Source: Geodermatophilus pulveris (lineage in GTDB: Bacteria; Actinomycetota; Actinomycetes; Mycobacteriales; Geodermatophilaceae). Taken from it: 64,000 nucleotides of DNA. This document shows, piece after piece, positions 1 to 7,965 of this stretch (its first letter is position 1; every line of letters starts with the position of its first letter). A program made the translations under genes and the position numbers. The stretch spans positions 186,001 through 250,000 of the forward strand of contig NZ_FZOO01000007.1 in the NCBI RefSeq assembly GCF_900188375.1. The letters are read 5' to 3'. The notes below the pieces were generated by a model that saw nothing but the letters and a program-made list of their open reading frames with translations, made no database searches and was not told the origin of the DNA.

Positions 1-52
1 TGCCCACTCCGTCCGCCGCGCCGCTGCGCCGTCCGTCCCGCAGGATCGAGGC

Positions 53-1000
53 GTGCCCTCCCCCCACACCGTCGTCGGCGGCGGTATCGCCGGCATGGCC
101 TGCGCCCGCGTCCTCGCCGGAGCCGGCGTCCCGGTCCGGGTGCTCGACCGCGGCCGCCGTCCGGGCGGGCGGATGGCCTCCCGCACCCTGCACGACCGTG
201 CCGTCGACCTGGGCGCCTCCTACCTGACCGCCGAGGAGGGCTCGCCGTTCGCCGCGGTGGTGCGCGACTGGGTCGACCGCGGGGTGGCCCGCCCCTGGAC
301 GGACACCTTCGCCGTCGCCGGACCCGACGGCCTGCGGTCGACCACGACCGGCCCGGTGCGCTACGCCGCGCCGGGCGGGACGCGGTCGCTGGTGACCGAC
401 CTCGCCTCCGGGCTGGACGTCGAGAGCGGCCGCACGGTCACCGCCGTCGGCCCGGGCCCGCGGGTGGACGGCGAGGACGTGCCCGCCGCCGTGCTCGCCA
501 TGCCCGACCCGCAGGCCCGCCGGCTGCTGGACCCGGCGACGGCCGCCCGGCTGCTCGACGACCGGCCGTGGGAGCCGTCGCTGGCCGTCGTCCTCGGGTG
601 GTCGCGGCGGCACTGGCCGGCCGACCTGCACGGCGCCTTCGTCAACGACGACCCGGTGGTCACCTGGGTCGCCGACGACGGCGACCGGCGCGGGGACGGC
701 GCACCGGTGCTGGTGGCGCACACGACCGCGGAGTTCGCCGCCGCCCACCTGGCGGACCCCGACGCGGCCGCGGGCCCCGTGGCGGCCGCCGTCGGCCGGG
801 CGCTGGGCGTCGACGTCGCCCCGGAGTGGACGACGGTGCACCGCTGGACGTACTCCCGTCCGGCGCAGGCCCGGTCCGAGCCGTTCGGCCTGGTCGACGG
901 GATCGGCGCGTGCGGCGACGGGTGGGCCGCGCCGTCGCGGGTGCAGGCCGCCTGGACCTCCGGTACCGACCTCGGCCTGGCCCTCGCCGCAGCCCGCTGA
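53..1000 (+). CDS. Renalase-like FAD-dependent oxidoreductase
   Basis: A 315-residue flavoprotein of the renalase/amine-oxidase-like group, probably oxidising a reduced nicotinamide or amine substrate in the cytosol. The N-terminus carries the Rossmann dinucleotide motif VVGGGIAGMACARVL (about residues 7-21), then the second FAD motif around RRPGGRMASR. The C-terminal part ends with a GDGW motif near 'GACGDGWAAPSRVQAAW', typical of the FAD-closing loop of this family. The GTG start lies 6 nt after CAGGAT (41-46), which fits a leaderless transcript. It is the first gene in the window, so its upstream partners are unseen. The exact substrate cannot be read from the sequence. Confidence 0.8.
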   Translation: MPSPHTVVGGGIAGMACARVLAGAGVPVRVLDRGRRPGGRMASRTLHDRAVDLGASYLTAEEGSPFAAVVRDWVDRGVARPWTDTFAVAGPDGLRSTTTGPVRYAAPGGTRSLVTDLASGLDVESGRTVTAVGPGPRVDGEDVPAAVLAMPDPQARRLLDPATAARLLDDRPWEPSLAVVLGWSRRHWPADLHGAFVNDDPVVTWVADDGDRRGDGAPVLVAHTTAEFAAAHLADPDAAAGPVAAAVGRALGVDVAPEWTTVHRWTYSRPAQARSEPFGLVDGIGACGDGWAAPSRVQAAWTSGTDLGLALAAAR

Positions 1001-1022
1001 CCGCTTCCCCTCCCCGGGGGTC

Positions 1023-1081
1023 TTGACCGTGCCCGGAGAACTCACCTAGCGTTGACTTCATCAGGTGTTGAGTTCTCCGGG
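1023..1081 (+). promoter_or_regulatory. Promoter with long palindromic operator of the ABC-TetR operon
   Basis: TTGACC (1023-1028) and TAGCGT (1047-1052) form a plausible sigma-70-type promoter with an 18-bp spacer. Two perfect 13-bp arms, CCCGGAGAACTCA (1032-1044) and TGAGTTCTCCGGG (1069-1081), flank the -10 box, and an inner CACCT/AGGTG pair lies at 1043-1047 and 1063-1067. The left arm would lie upstream of the transcription start, so this is more likely a DNA operator than an RNA hairpin. The third gene of the operon encodes a TetR regulator, the likely ligand. Confidence 0.6.
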
Positions 1082-1089
1082 AGGTCACC

Positions 1090-1812
1090 GTGCACGACGC
1101 CGTCACCGTCTCGTCCCTCGTCGTCCACCGGGGCTCCCGGGAGGTCCTGCGCGGGCTGTCCTTCGGCGTCCCGGCCGGGCGGGTCACCGGGCTGCTGGGC
1201 CCCAGCGGCAGCGGCAAGACGACCCTGGCGCGCGCCGTGGTCGGGGTGCAGCGGGTGCGCTCCGGCACGGTGACCGTGCTCGGCGCGCCGGCCGGCTCCC
1301 CCGGGCTGCGCGCCCGCGTCGGCTACGTGACCCAGGCGCCGAGCGTGTACCCCGACCTCACCGTCGGCGAGAACGCCCGGTACTTCGCGGCCCTGTACGG
1401 GCGGGGCGCGCGCGAGGCGGCCGCCGCGGTGGCCGACGTCGGCCTGGCCGGGGACGCCGGCCGGCTGGTCCGCGACCTCTCCGGCGGGCAGCGCGGCCGG
1501 GCCTCGCTGGCCTGCGCGCTGGTCGGCGAGCCGGAGCTGCTGGTGCTCGACGAGCCGACCGTCGGGCTGGACCCGGTGCTGCGGGTGGAGCTGTGGGCCC
1601 GCTTCGCCGCCCTCGCCGCCGCGGGAGCCACGCTGCTGGTGTCCAGCCACGTCATGGACGAGGCGGCCCGCTGCGACCGGCTGCTGCTGCTGCGCGACGG
1701 CGACCTGCTGGCCGACTGCACCCCCGCCGAGCTGCGCGCCCGGTCGGGCACCGACGACCTCGAGGCGGCGTTCCTGCAGCTGGTCCGCGAGCGCGAGCAG
1801 GTGGCGGCGTGA
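1090..1812 (+). CDS. ABC transporter ATP-binding protein (drug/antibiotic exporter type)
   Basis: A 240-residue ATPase that powers an ABC-2-type exporter. Walker A is GPSGSGKT (37-44), the signature LSGGQ (131-135), Walker B LLVLDEP (151-157) and the switch histidine is in SSH (about 188). The GTG start has GGAGG at 1080-1084, 5 nt upstream. The stop codon overlaps the start of the permease by 4 nt, so the two are translationally coupled and form one exporter. The operon ends with a TetR repressor and starts with a palindrome, so expression is probably induced by the exported compound or a related one. The substrate is unknown. Confidence 0.92.
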   Translation: MHDAVTVSSLVVHRGSREVLRGLSFGVPAGRVTGLLGPSGSGKTTLARAVVGVQRVRSGTVTVLGAPAGSPGLRARVGYVTQAPSVYPDLTVGENARYFAALYGRGAREAAAAVADVGLAGDAGRLVRDLSGGQRGRASLACALVGEPELLVLDEPTVGLDPVLRVELWARFAALAAAGATLLVSSHVMDEAARCDRLLLLRDGDLLADCTPAELRARSGTDDLEAAFLQLVREREQVAA

Positions 1813-2576
1813 CCACCGCCCTCTCGCCGCGGCTGACCGCGGCCACCACCGGCCGGGTGCTCCGCCAGCTGCGCCACGACCACCGCACCATCGCGATGAT
1901 GGTGCTGCTGCCCAGCCTGCTGCTCGGGTTGCTGTACCTGCTGTGGGCCGACCTGCCCGCCCCGCCCGGGACGCCGAGCACCTTCGACCGGGTGGGCCTG
2001 ACCATGCTGGGGGTCTTCCCCTTCGTCGTGATGTTCCTCGTCACCAGCATCGCCATGCTGCGCGAGCGCACCTCCGGCACGCTGGAGCGGCTGCTCACCA
2101 CCCCGCTGTCCCGCCCGGCCCTGCTGCTCGGCTACGGCGCCGCCTTCGGCCTGGCCGCGGCGGCGCAGGCCCTCGTCACGGTGACGGTCGCGACCACCCT
2201 CTACGACCTGGACCTCGCGGGGCCGCTGTGGGCGGTGGTGCTCATCGCCGTCGTCACCACCGCCCTGGGGGTGGCGCTGGGGCTGCTGGCCAGCGCCTTC
2301 GCCCGGAGCGAGTTCCAGGCGGTGCAGTTCATGCCGGTGGTCGTGCTGCCCCAGTTCTTCCTCTGCGGGCTGCTGGTGCCGCGCGAGCAGATGGCCGGCT
2401 GGCTGCAGGCGATCAGCGACGTCCTGCCGCTGACCTACGCGGTGGAGGCGCTGCAGGAGGTCGGGCGGTCGCCGGAGCCGACGGGCACCATGTGGGCGGA
2501 CGTCGGCGTCGTCGCCGGCGCGGCCCTGCTCGCCCTCGCCCTCGCGGCGGCGACCCTGCGGAGGAGGACCGACTGA
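1809..2576 (+). CDS. ABC-2 type exporter permease
   Basis: A 255-residue integral membrane protein with about six hydrophobic segments and the ABC2_membrane layout. A first helix lies around residues 25-45 (MVLLPSLLLGLLYLL), followed by a cytoplasmic stretch, RERTSGTLERLLTTPLSR, that is characteristic of the DrrB/YadH group and contacts the ATPase. The GTG start at 1809 overlaps the TGA of the ATPase gene. It is the membrane half of the exporter encoded by the preceding gene. The next gene starts inside its stop codon. Confidence 0.9.
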   Translation: MTTALSPRLTAATTGRVLRQLRHDHRTIAMMVLLPSLLLGLLYLLWADLPAPPGTPSTFDRVGLTMLGVFPFVVMFLVTSIAMLRERTSGTLERLLTTPLSRPALLLGYGAAFGLAAAAQALVTVTVATTLYDLDLAGPLWAVVLIAVVTTALGVALGLLASAFARSEFQAVQFMPVVVLPQFFLCGLLVPREQMAGWLQAISDVLPLTYAVEALQEVGRSPEPTGTMWADVGVVAGAALLALALAAATLRRRTD

Positions 2577-3193
2577 GCCAGGCACGCCGGCGACCCACGG
2601 GCCGCCGCCCCGGCAACCCCGACACCCGCGAGGCGGTGCTGGCCGCGGCCCGCACCGCCTTCGCCGAACGGGGCTACGACGGCGCCTCCATCCGGGCGAT
2701 CGCGACCGCGGCCGGGGTGGACCCGGCCCTGGTGCACCACTACTTCGGCACCAAGGACCGGCTGTTCCTCGCCGCCGTGCAGGCGCCGGCCGACCCCGAC
2801 GAGTTCCTGCCCGAGGTGCTCGCCGTCCCGCCCGACCAGCGGGGCGCCGCCGTCGTGGGCATGGTGCTGCGGGTCTGGGACGGCCCCACCCGGCCGGCGG
2901 TCCTCGCCCTGGTGCGCTCGGCGGTGAACCACGAGTGGTCGGCGCGGCTGCTGCGCGAGTTCGTGCTCAGCCGGATCGTGCGCCGGGTCGTCGGGTCGGT
3001 CGACGTGCCGGTCGAGGAGCGGGAGGCGCGCGGCGCGCTGGTCGCCTCCCAGGTCGTGGGCCTGGTGATGGCCCGGTACGTCTTCCGTATGGAGCCGCTG
3101 GCCTCGGCGCCGCCACCGTGGGTGGTCGCGGCGATCGGCCCGACGGTGCAGCGCTACCTCACCGGCGACGTCGAGCTGCCGCACCCCCGCTGA
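2573..3193 (+). CDS. TetR-family transcriptional regulator, CTG start
   Basis: A 206-residue repressor. The N-terminal helix-turn-helix covers about residues 20-65, including AERGYDGASIRAIATAAGV and VHHYFGTKDRLF, followed by a TetR_C-type ligand domain. No ATG, GTG or TTG stands before the HTH without cutting into the first helix. The only well-placed start is CTG at 2573, which overlaps the permease stop and has GAGGAGG (2561-2567) 5 nt upstream. As the last gene of the exporter operon it most likely controls the palindrome at 1032-1081. The start codon is inferred; the family assignment is firm. Confidence 0.85.
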   Translation: MSQARRRPTGRRPGNPDTREAVLAAARTAFAERGYDGASIRAIATAAGVDPALVHHYFGTKDRLFLAAVQAPADPDEFLPEVLAVPPDQRGAAVVGMVLRVWDGPTRPAVLALVRSAVNHEWSARLLREFVLSRIVRRVVGSVDVPVEEREARGALVASQVVGLVMARYVFRMEPLASAPPPWVVAAIGPTVQRYLTGDVELPHPR

Positions 3194-3300
3194 CCCGGCC
3201 GCGGAACGGCTCCCGGCGCCCGCGCGTTGGACGGTCACATGAGGCCGGACCACAGACGCCCGGCCGTGCACCCGGTCCCCCGGAGGGCGGTGCGCGGCCG

Positions 3301-4674
3301 GTGACGGAGGTCCTCACGCTGCTCCTGGGCGTGCTGGTGGTGCTGGCGATCACCGCGGCCACCGGCTACTTCGTGGCCCAGGAGTTCGCCTACATGGCGG
3401 TCGACCGCTCGCAGCTGGGCGCCCGGGCCGCGGCCGGCGACGCCGCCGCCCAGCGCGCGCTCGGGGTCACCGGGCGCACCTCGTTCATGCTCTCCGGCGC
3501 GCAGCTCGGCATCACGGTCACCGGTCTGCTGGTCGGCTACGTCGCCGAGCCGCTGATCGGCGAGTCCCTCGGCGCCCTGCTCGGCGGGGTCGGTGTCCCG
3601 ACCGCGGTCGGCATCGGCGTCGGCGCCGTCCTGGCGCTGCTGTTCTCCACGGTGGTCCAGATGGTGTTCGGCGAGTTGTTCCCGAAGAACCTGGCCATCG
3701 CCCGGCCCGAGCCGGTGGCCCGCCGGCTGGCCCGCTCCACGACGGTCTACCTCACCGTCTTCGGCTGGCTGATCCGGGTGTTCGACCAGGCCTCCAACCT
3801 GCTGTTGCGGGTCCTGCGGATCGAGCCCGTGCACGACGTCGAGCACGCCGCCACCGCCCGCGACCTCGAGCACATCGTCGAGGAGAGCCGGGACAGCGGG
3901 GACCTGCCCGTCGAGCTGTCCCTGCTGCTCGACCGCATCCTCGACTTCCCCCACCGCACCGTCGAGCACGCCATGATCCCGCGTTCCCGGGTGGACACCG
4001 TCACCGAGACGACGACCGTCGGCGAGCTGCGGCAGCTCATGTCCACCGGCCACTCCCGCTACCCCGTGCTGGCCGGCGGGGACGGCGACGTCGTCGGCGT
4101 GGTGCAGCTGGCCGACCTGCTCGGCACGGACGAGCCGGACACCGCCCCGGTGGCCGCCCTGACCCGCCCGGCGCTGGTCGTCTCGCACCTGACCCCGCTG
4201 CCCGACGTGCTGCGCCGGCTCGCGGACACCGGGGCGCAGCTGGCCTGCGTCGTCGACGAGTACGGCGGCTTCGCCGGCGTCATCACCGTCGAGGACCTCG
4301 CCGAGGAGCTGGTCGGGGAGATCACCGACGAGCACGACGAGGAGGCGAGCCCCGGCTACGAGCCGGTCGAGGACGACGGGGTCTGGGAGATGCCCGGCGA
4401 GGTGCACGTCGACGAGGTCGAGCGGGCGATCGGCACCGACCTCCCGCGCGGCGACTACGAGACCGTCGCCGGCCTGGTCATCGCCGCCCACGGCGGCCTG
4501 CCCGAGGCCGGCACCCGCCTGCAGGTCGAGCTGCCGCCGGACCCGGGCGACCTGGCCCACGACGGCGAGCCGGCCCTTCGCTCGCTGTCCGTGGAGGTGG
4601 TGGCCGTCGACCGGCACGTCCCGTCCCGGGTGCGCCTGGAACTGCCCGCCGCCGCCGAGGAGGGTGCCCGGTGA
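3301..4674 (+). CDS. CNNM/CBS/CorC_HlyC-domain membrane protein
   Basis: A 457-residue protein of the hemolysin C/CorC family, linked in other organisms to Mg2+ or Co2+ homeostasis. The CNNM transmembrane domain spans about residues 1-190 with hydrophobic segments near 4-24, 63-83, 99-120 and 148-165, and the FGELFPKNLAI motif at 123-133. A CBS pair follows (about 226-340), then a CorC_HlyC domain (about 355-445). The start is the GTG at 3301; GGAGGG at 3282-3287 is rather distant (13 nt). It overlaps a shorter paralogue by 4 nt, so the two are probably co-translated and may form a hetero-oligomer. Confidence 0.9.
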   Translation: MTEVLTLLLGVLVVLAITAATGYFVAQEFAYMAVDRSQLGARAAAGDAAAQRALGVTGRTSFMLSGAQLGITVTGLLVGYVAEPLIGESLGALLGGVGVPTAVGIGVGAVLALLFSTVVQMVFGELFPKNLAIARPEPVARRLARSTTVYLTVFGWLIRVFDQASNLLLRVLRIEPVHDVEHAATARDLEHIVEESRDSGDLPVELSLLLDRILDFPHRTVEHAMIPRSRVDTVTETTTVGELRQLMSTGHSRYPVLAGGDGDVVGVVQLADLLGTDEPDTAPVAALTRPALVVSHLTPLPDVLRRLADTGAQLACVVDEYGGFAGVITVEDLAEELVGEITDEHDEEASPGYEPVEDDGVWEMPGEVHVDEVERAIGTDLPRGDYETVAGLVIAAHGGLPEAGTRLQVELPPDPGDLAHDGEPALRSLSVEVVAVDRHVPSRVRLELPAAAEEGAR

Positions 4675-5696
4675 CCGGCGACCCGTGGGCCGTCGTCCCG
4701 GTCACGATCGGCCTGATCGCCCTGAGCGCCTTCTTCGTCGCCGTGGAGTTCGCCCTGATCGCGGCCAAGCGGCACCGGCTGGAGGACGCCGCGTCCACCA
4801 GCCGGTCGGCCCGGGCCGCGCTGCGCAGCTCCACCGAGCTGACCCTGCTGCTGGCCGGTTCCCAGCTGGGCATCACCGCCTGCACCCTGGCCCTCGGCGC
4901 CGTGAGCAAGCCGGCGCTGGACCACGCCCTCACCCCGGTGTTCGAGGACTGGGGGATGCCGCCGGTCGTCGCCGACGTGCTCGCCTTCGTCCTCGCGCTG
5001 GCCGTCATCACCTTCCTGCACCTCGTGGTGGGCGAGATGGCCCCGAAGTCGTGGGCCATCGCGCACCCCGAGCGGTCGGCGACCCTGCTGGCCCTGCCGA
5101 TGCGCGGGTTCATGTGGCTGTTCCGGCCGCTGCTGCGGGTGCTCAACGGGACGGCCAACTGGCTGGTCCGCCGCGCGGGCGTCGAACCGGCCGACGAGGT
5201 CGCCGCCGGGCAGGACCCGGCAGCGCTGCGCCACCTGGTCGAGCACTCGGCCGACGTGGGTGCCCTGGACGCACGGTTCTCCGCGCAGCTGTCCGGGGCG
5301 CTGGAGCTCGAGCAGCTGACCGTCCGGGACCTCCTGCGGCCCGGCGCCCGCGTCACCGGCGTCCCCGGGGGCGCGACCGTGGAGCAGGTGCGGGAGGCCA
5401 CCCGCCGCTCCGGTCACCTGCGGGTCCTGCTCGGCGTCGCCGACGGCGAGCGCATCACCGGGGTCGTGCACGTCCGTGACACCCTCACCGCGGCCGGGTC
5501 CGCCCCGGCGGCCGCCTTCGCCCGGCCGGTGTTCGAGCTGGATGCCGGCACCAGCGTGCACGCGGCGCTCGAGGAGATGCGCGAGACCCGCAACCACCTG
5601 GCCGTCGTCACCGACGCCGGGGCCGTCGCCGGTGTCGTCACCCTGCCCGACGTGCTGCGCCGGCTGTTCCCCGGAGCGGCGCCCGCGGCCGCCTGA
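4671..5696 (+). CDS. CNNM/CBS-domain membrane protein lacking the CorC_HlyC domain
   Basis: A 341-residue paralogue of the preceding gene. It has the CNNM transmembrane domain (about 1-180, with the conserved GEMAPKSWAI stretch) and a CBS pair (about 210-330), but ends before a CorC_HlyC domain. The GTG start overlaps the upstream TGA, so the pair forms a tight two-gene unit. Such long-plus-short CNNM pairs are common in actinobacteria. An ion-transport or ion-sensing role is inferred from the family; the ion is unknown. Confidence 0.9.
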   Translation: MTGDPWAVVPVTIGLIALSAFFVAVEFALIAAKRHRLEDAASTSRSARAALRSSTELTLLLAGSQLGITACTLALGAVSKPALDHALTPVFEDWGMPPVVADVLAFVLALAVITFLHLVVGEMAPKSWAIAHPERSATLLALPMRGFMWLFRPLLRVLNGTANWLVRRAGVEPADEVAAGQDPAALRHLVEHSADVGALDARFSAQLSGALELEQLTVRDLLRPGARVTGVPGGATVEQVREATRRSGHLRVLLGVADGERITGVVHVRDTLTAAGSAPAAAFARPVFELDAGTSVHAALEEMRETRNHLAVVTDAGAVAGVVTLPDVLRRLFPGAAPAAA

Positions 5697-5798
5697 GCCC
5701 GGGACGGGCCCGTGACCGAGTCGTGTCCTCTGCCACGGATCGCGTCCGGACGTCCCGGGGTAAGCCCCCCTCTCCACCACGCGACAGGAGACAGTGCT

Positions 5799-6062
5799 GT
5801 GATCGGATTCCTCGTGGCCGGGCTCATCATCGGGGCTCTCGCCCGGCTCATCGTCCCCGGCAAGCAGCGCCTGGGGCTGCTGGCCACCCTCGGCCTGGGG
5901 CTGGTCGGCTCGCTCATCGGCGGCCTGATCGCCCAGTTCTTCGGCACCGGGAGCATCTGGGAGCTCAACGTCATCGGCTTCGTGCTGGCCGTGGTCGCCG
6001 CCGTCATGCTCATCGGGGTGGCCGAGAGCGTCGCCGGGGGCAGCCGCCGCCAGGTCCGCTGA
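5799..6062 (+). CDS. GlsB/YeaQ/YmgE-family stress membrane protein
   Basis: An 87-residue, strongly hydrophobic, glycine-rich protein with three predicted helices: GFLVAGLIIGALARLIVPG, a GLGLVGSLIGGLIAQFF stretch, and VIGFVLAVVAAVMLIGV. This is the transglycosylase-associated (GlsB) family, usually induced by general stress and located in the cytoplasmic membrane; its biochemical role is not established. The start at GTG 5799 is chosen because AGGAG (5786-5790) stands 8 nt upstream and the first helix begins at once. A longer in-frame start at 5712 would add a non-conserved tail. Confidence 0.85.
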   Translation: MIGFLVAGLIIGALARLIVPGKQRLGLLATLGLGLVGSLIGGLIAQFFGTGSIWELNVIGFVLAVVAAVMLIGVAESVAGGSRRQVR

Positions 6063-6081
6063 CGCCGGGGCGTCGCCGGGC

Positions 6082-6903
6082 TCAGCGGGGGGCGCGGGCC
6101 AGCTGGCGGCTCTGCGCGACCAGCCGGCCGGTGGCGTCCCAGATCCGGTAGTCCTCGTCCAGCCAGCCACCGGCGACCTCGCCGGCGCGGGCCTCGGCCA
6201 GGCACCAGCCCGGCGCGGGCAGGGCGCGCACCAGCACCTGCAGCTGCACCGTCGGCACCCAGCCGTACCGGCCGGTCGCCCAGCTGGTCGGCGGCAGGGC
6301 GTCGGCGAACAGCAGCAGCGCCAGCGGGTCGGGGTCGCGGCCGTCGGCCAGCCGCAGCCAGCCGCGCACGACCGGCTCGGTCCCCGGCCGGCCGCGCACC
6401 CACCCGGAGGTCAGCGGGTCCAGCCGGGTCTGCACGTGGGTGCGCAGCCCCACCTGCCCGCCGCGGTCGGGCGGGGCCACCTCGTCCGGCGCCAGGCAGT
6501 CGTCGACCGGGGTGGCCGACGGGCGCGGGACGGCGGACCACTCCGGCGGCGCATCCGTCAGCGTCGCCGTCGTCACCTGCGCGGTCAGCGACGGGCCGGC
6601 CGCGCCGGCGAGGACGACCGAGGCGTGCGCCAGCGTGCGCCCCGCCGGGCCGGGGGTGACGGCCAGCGACGCCGGGCCCGGGCCGGTGGCCGCCAGGAAG
6701 CCGGCCGACAGCGCGACCGGGTGCGGGTGCGGGCTCACCGCCAGCGCCGCCCGCGCCGCGACGGCGAGCAGGTAGCCGCCGTTGAGCACGCCGCCGCCGA
6801 CGTCCCAGCCGGGGTCCAGGTCGGCCACCAGCCCGCCGTCCCCGGTGCGGGTCACGGCGGTGGCAGCGTCGAAGGCGGACGTCGTCCCATCGGTCTGCGG
6901 CAC
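6082..6903 (-). CDS. Acyl-CoA thioesterase family protein (TesB-like, double hot-dog)
   Basis: A 273-residue protein with the layout of actinobacterial thioesterase-family proteins. The N-terminal hot-dog contains GGVLNGGYLLAVAARAA (about residues 33-49), and the C-terminal hot-dog contains WVRGRP and a GWCLAEARAGEVAGGW stretch followed by DEDYRIWDATGRLVAQSRQ, which matches the end of TesB-like domains. It probably hydrolyses medium or long acyl-CoA in the cytosol. The GTG start sits 7 nt after CAGGCT, and the aldo/keto reductase gene diverges only 27 bp away. Substrate range cannot be inferred. Confidence 0.8.
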   Translation of the reverse strand: MPQTDGTTSAFDAATAVTRTGDGGLVADLDPGWDVGGGVLNGGYLLAVAARAALAVSPHPHPVALSAGFLAATGPGPASLAVTPGPAGRTLAHASVVLAGAAGPSLTAQVTTATLTDAPPEWSAVPRPSATPVDDCLAPDEVAPPDRGGQVGLRTHVQTRLDPLTSGWVRGRPGTEPVVRGWLRLADGRDPDPLALLLFADALPPTSWATGRYGWVPTVQLQVLVRALPAPGWCLAEARAGEVAGGWLDEDYRIWDATGRLVAQSRQLARAPR

Positions 6904-6910
6904 CCCGGGG

Positions 6911-6923
6911 AGCCTGCCAGGGT
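6911..6923. promoter_or_regulatory. Back-to-back -10 boxes of two divergent leaderless genes
   Basis: On the minus strand CAGGCT (plus 6911-6916) lies 7 nt before the thioesterase GTG. On the plus strand CAGGGT (6918-6923) lies 7 nt before the aldo/keto reductase GTG at 6931. One base pair separates the two hexamers, so the polymerases cannot occupy both promoters at once. No convincing -35 boxes were found. Confidence 0.5.
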
Positions 6924-6930
6924 GGGGGCC

Positions 6931-7899
6931 GTGGAGTACACGCACCTGGGGCGCAGCGGCCTGTCGGTCTCCCGCCTCTGCCTGGGCACGATGAACCTCG
7001 GCTGGAAGACCGGGGAGGACGACTCCCACGAGATCATGGACCGGGCGCTGGCCGAGGGCGTCAACTTCTTCGACACCGCCAACGTCTACGGCTTCGAGGC
7101 CGGCAAGGGGCGCACCGAGGAGGTCCTCGGCAGCTGGTTCGCCCGGGGCGGGGAACGCCGGGACAAGACGGTGCTGGCCACCAAGGTCTACGGCTCGATG
7201 ACCGACTGGCCGAACGACACCTTCCTGTCCGCGCGCAACCTGGTGCGCGCCTGCGAGGCCTCGCTGCGCCGGCTGCAGACCGACTGGATCGACCTCTACC
7301 AGTTCCACCACGTCGACCTCCGCACGCCGTGGGAGGAGGTCTGGCAGGCCTGCGAGACGCTGGTCGGGCAGGGCAAGGTCCTCTACGTCGGCTCCTCCAA
7401 CCACGCCGCCTGGCAGATCGTCGCGGCCAACGAGGCGGCCGCGCGCCGGCACTTCACCGGGCTGGTCAGCGAGCAGTCGCACTACAACCTGCTGACCCGG
7501 CACGTGGAGCTGGAGGTGCTGCCGGCCGCCCAGCGGTACGGCGTCGGCATCATCCCGTGGAGCCCGCTGGCCCAGGGGCTGCTGGCCGGCGTGCTGGGCG
7601 ACCAGGCCGGCGACCGCCGCCGCCTGGAGAGCAACCGCGAGCGCATCGAGGCCCACCGCCCGGCGCTGCAGGCCTACGAGGACGCCTGCCGGGAGTGGGG
7701 GCTCGCCCCGGCCGACGTCGGGCTGGCCTGGGTGCTGCACCAGCCGGCGGTGACCGCGCCGATCGTCGGCCCGCGCACCATGGAGCAGTTCGAGGGGTCG
7801 CTGCGGGCCCTGGACGTGCGTCTGGACGACGCCCAGCTGGCCCGGCTCGACGAGGTCTTCCCGGGCTACCGGCCGGCGCCCATGGAGTACGCCTGGTGA
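6931..7899 (+). CDS. Aldo/keto reductase
   Basis: A 322-residue NADPH-dependent oxidoreductase with a TIM-barrel fold. Family marks are the N-terminal MEYTHLGRSGLSVSRLCLG, the catalytic Asp and Tyr in NFFDTANVYG (about residues 46-55), the catalytic Lys in ATKVYG, the His in YQFHHVD, and the C-terminal nucleotide segment IVGPRTMEQFE. It resembles the YajO/YghZ-like group acting on carbonyls. The start at 6931 is chosen over an in-frame GTG at 6922 because the product then begins as its homologues do and the -10 box CAGGGT is 7 nt away. Confidence 0.9.
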   Translation: MEYTHLGRSGLSVSRLCLGTMNLGWKTGEDDSHEIMDRALAEGVNFFDTANVYGFEAGKGRTEEVLGSWFARGGERRDKTVLATKVYGSMTDWPNDTFLSARNLVRACEASLRRLQTDWIDLYQFHHVDLRTPWEEVWQACETLVGQGKVLYVGSSNHAAWQIVAANEAAARRHFTGLVSEQSHYNLLTRHVELEVLPAAQRYGVGIIPWSPLAQGLLAGVLGDQAGDRRRLESNRERIEAHRPALQAYEDACREWGLAPADVGLAWVLHQPAVTAPIVGPRTMEQFEGSLRALDVRLDDAQLARLDEVFPGYRPAPMEYAW

Positions 7900-7912
7900 G
7901 CGAGGCCGCGGA

Positions 7913-7965
7913 GGGTGTGCGCTCAGGCCCCGTTCCCTGGGTCGGAACAGGGCATGCGCGCACCC
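7913..7965 (+). terminator. Hairpin after the aldo/keto reductase, inside the end of thpR
   Basis: GGGTGTGCGC (7913-7922) can pair with GCGCGCACCC (7956-7965) through 10 bp with one G-U pair, and a smaller GTTCC/GGAAC hairpin sits in the loop. It begins 13 nt after the reductase stop codon and overlaps the last codons of the convergent thpR. No T-run follows, as is usual in actinobacteria. Confidence 0.4.

Noticed and set aside
5739..5763. A SigB-like promoter (GGGGTAA) before the GlsB-type gene
   Set aside because: The -10-like part is present, but no matching -35 element lies at the right distance.
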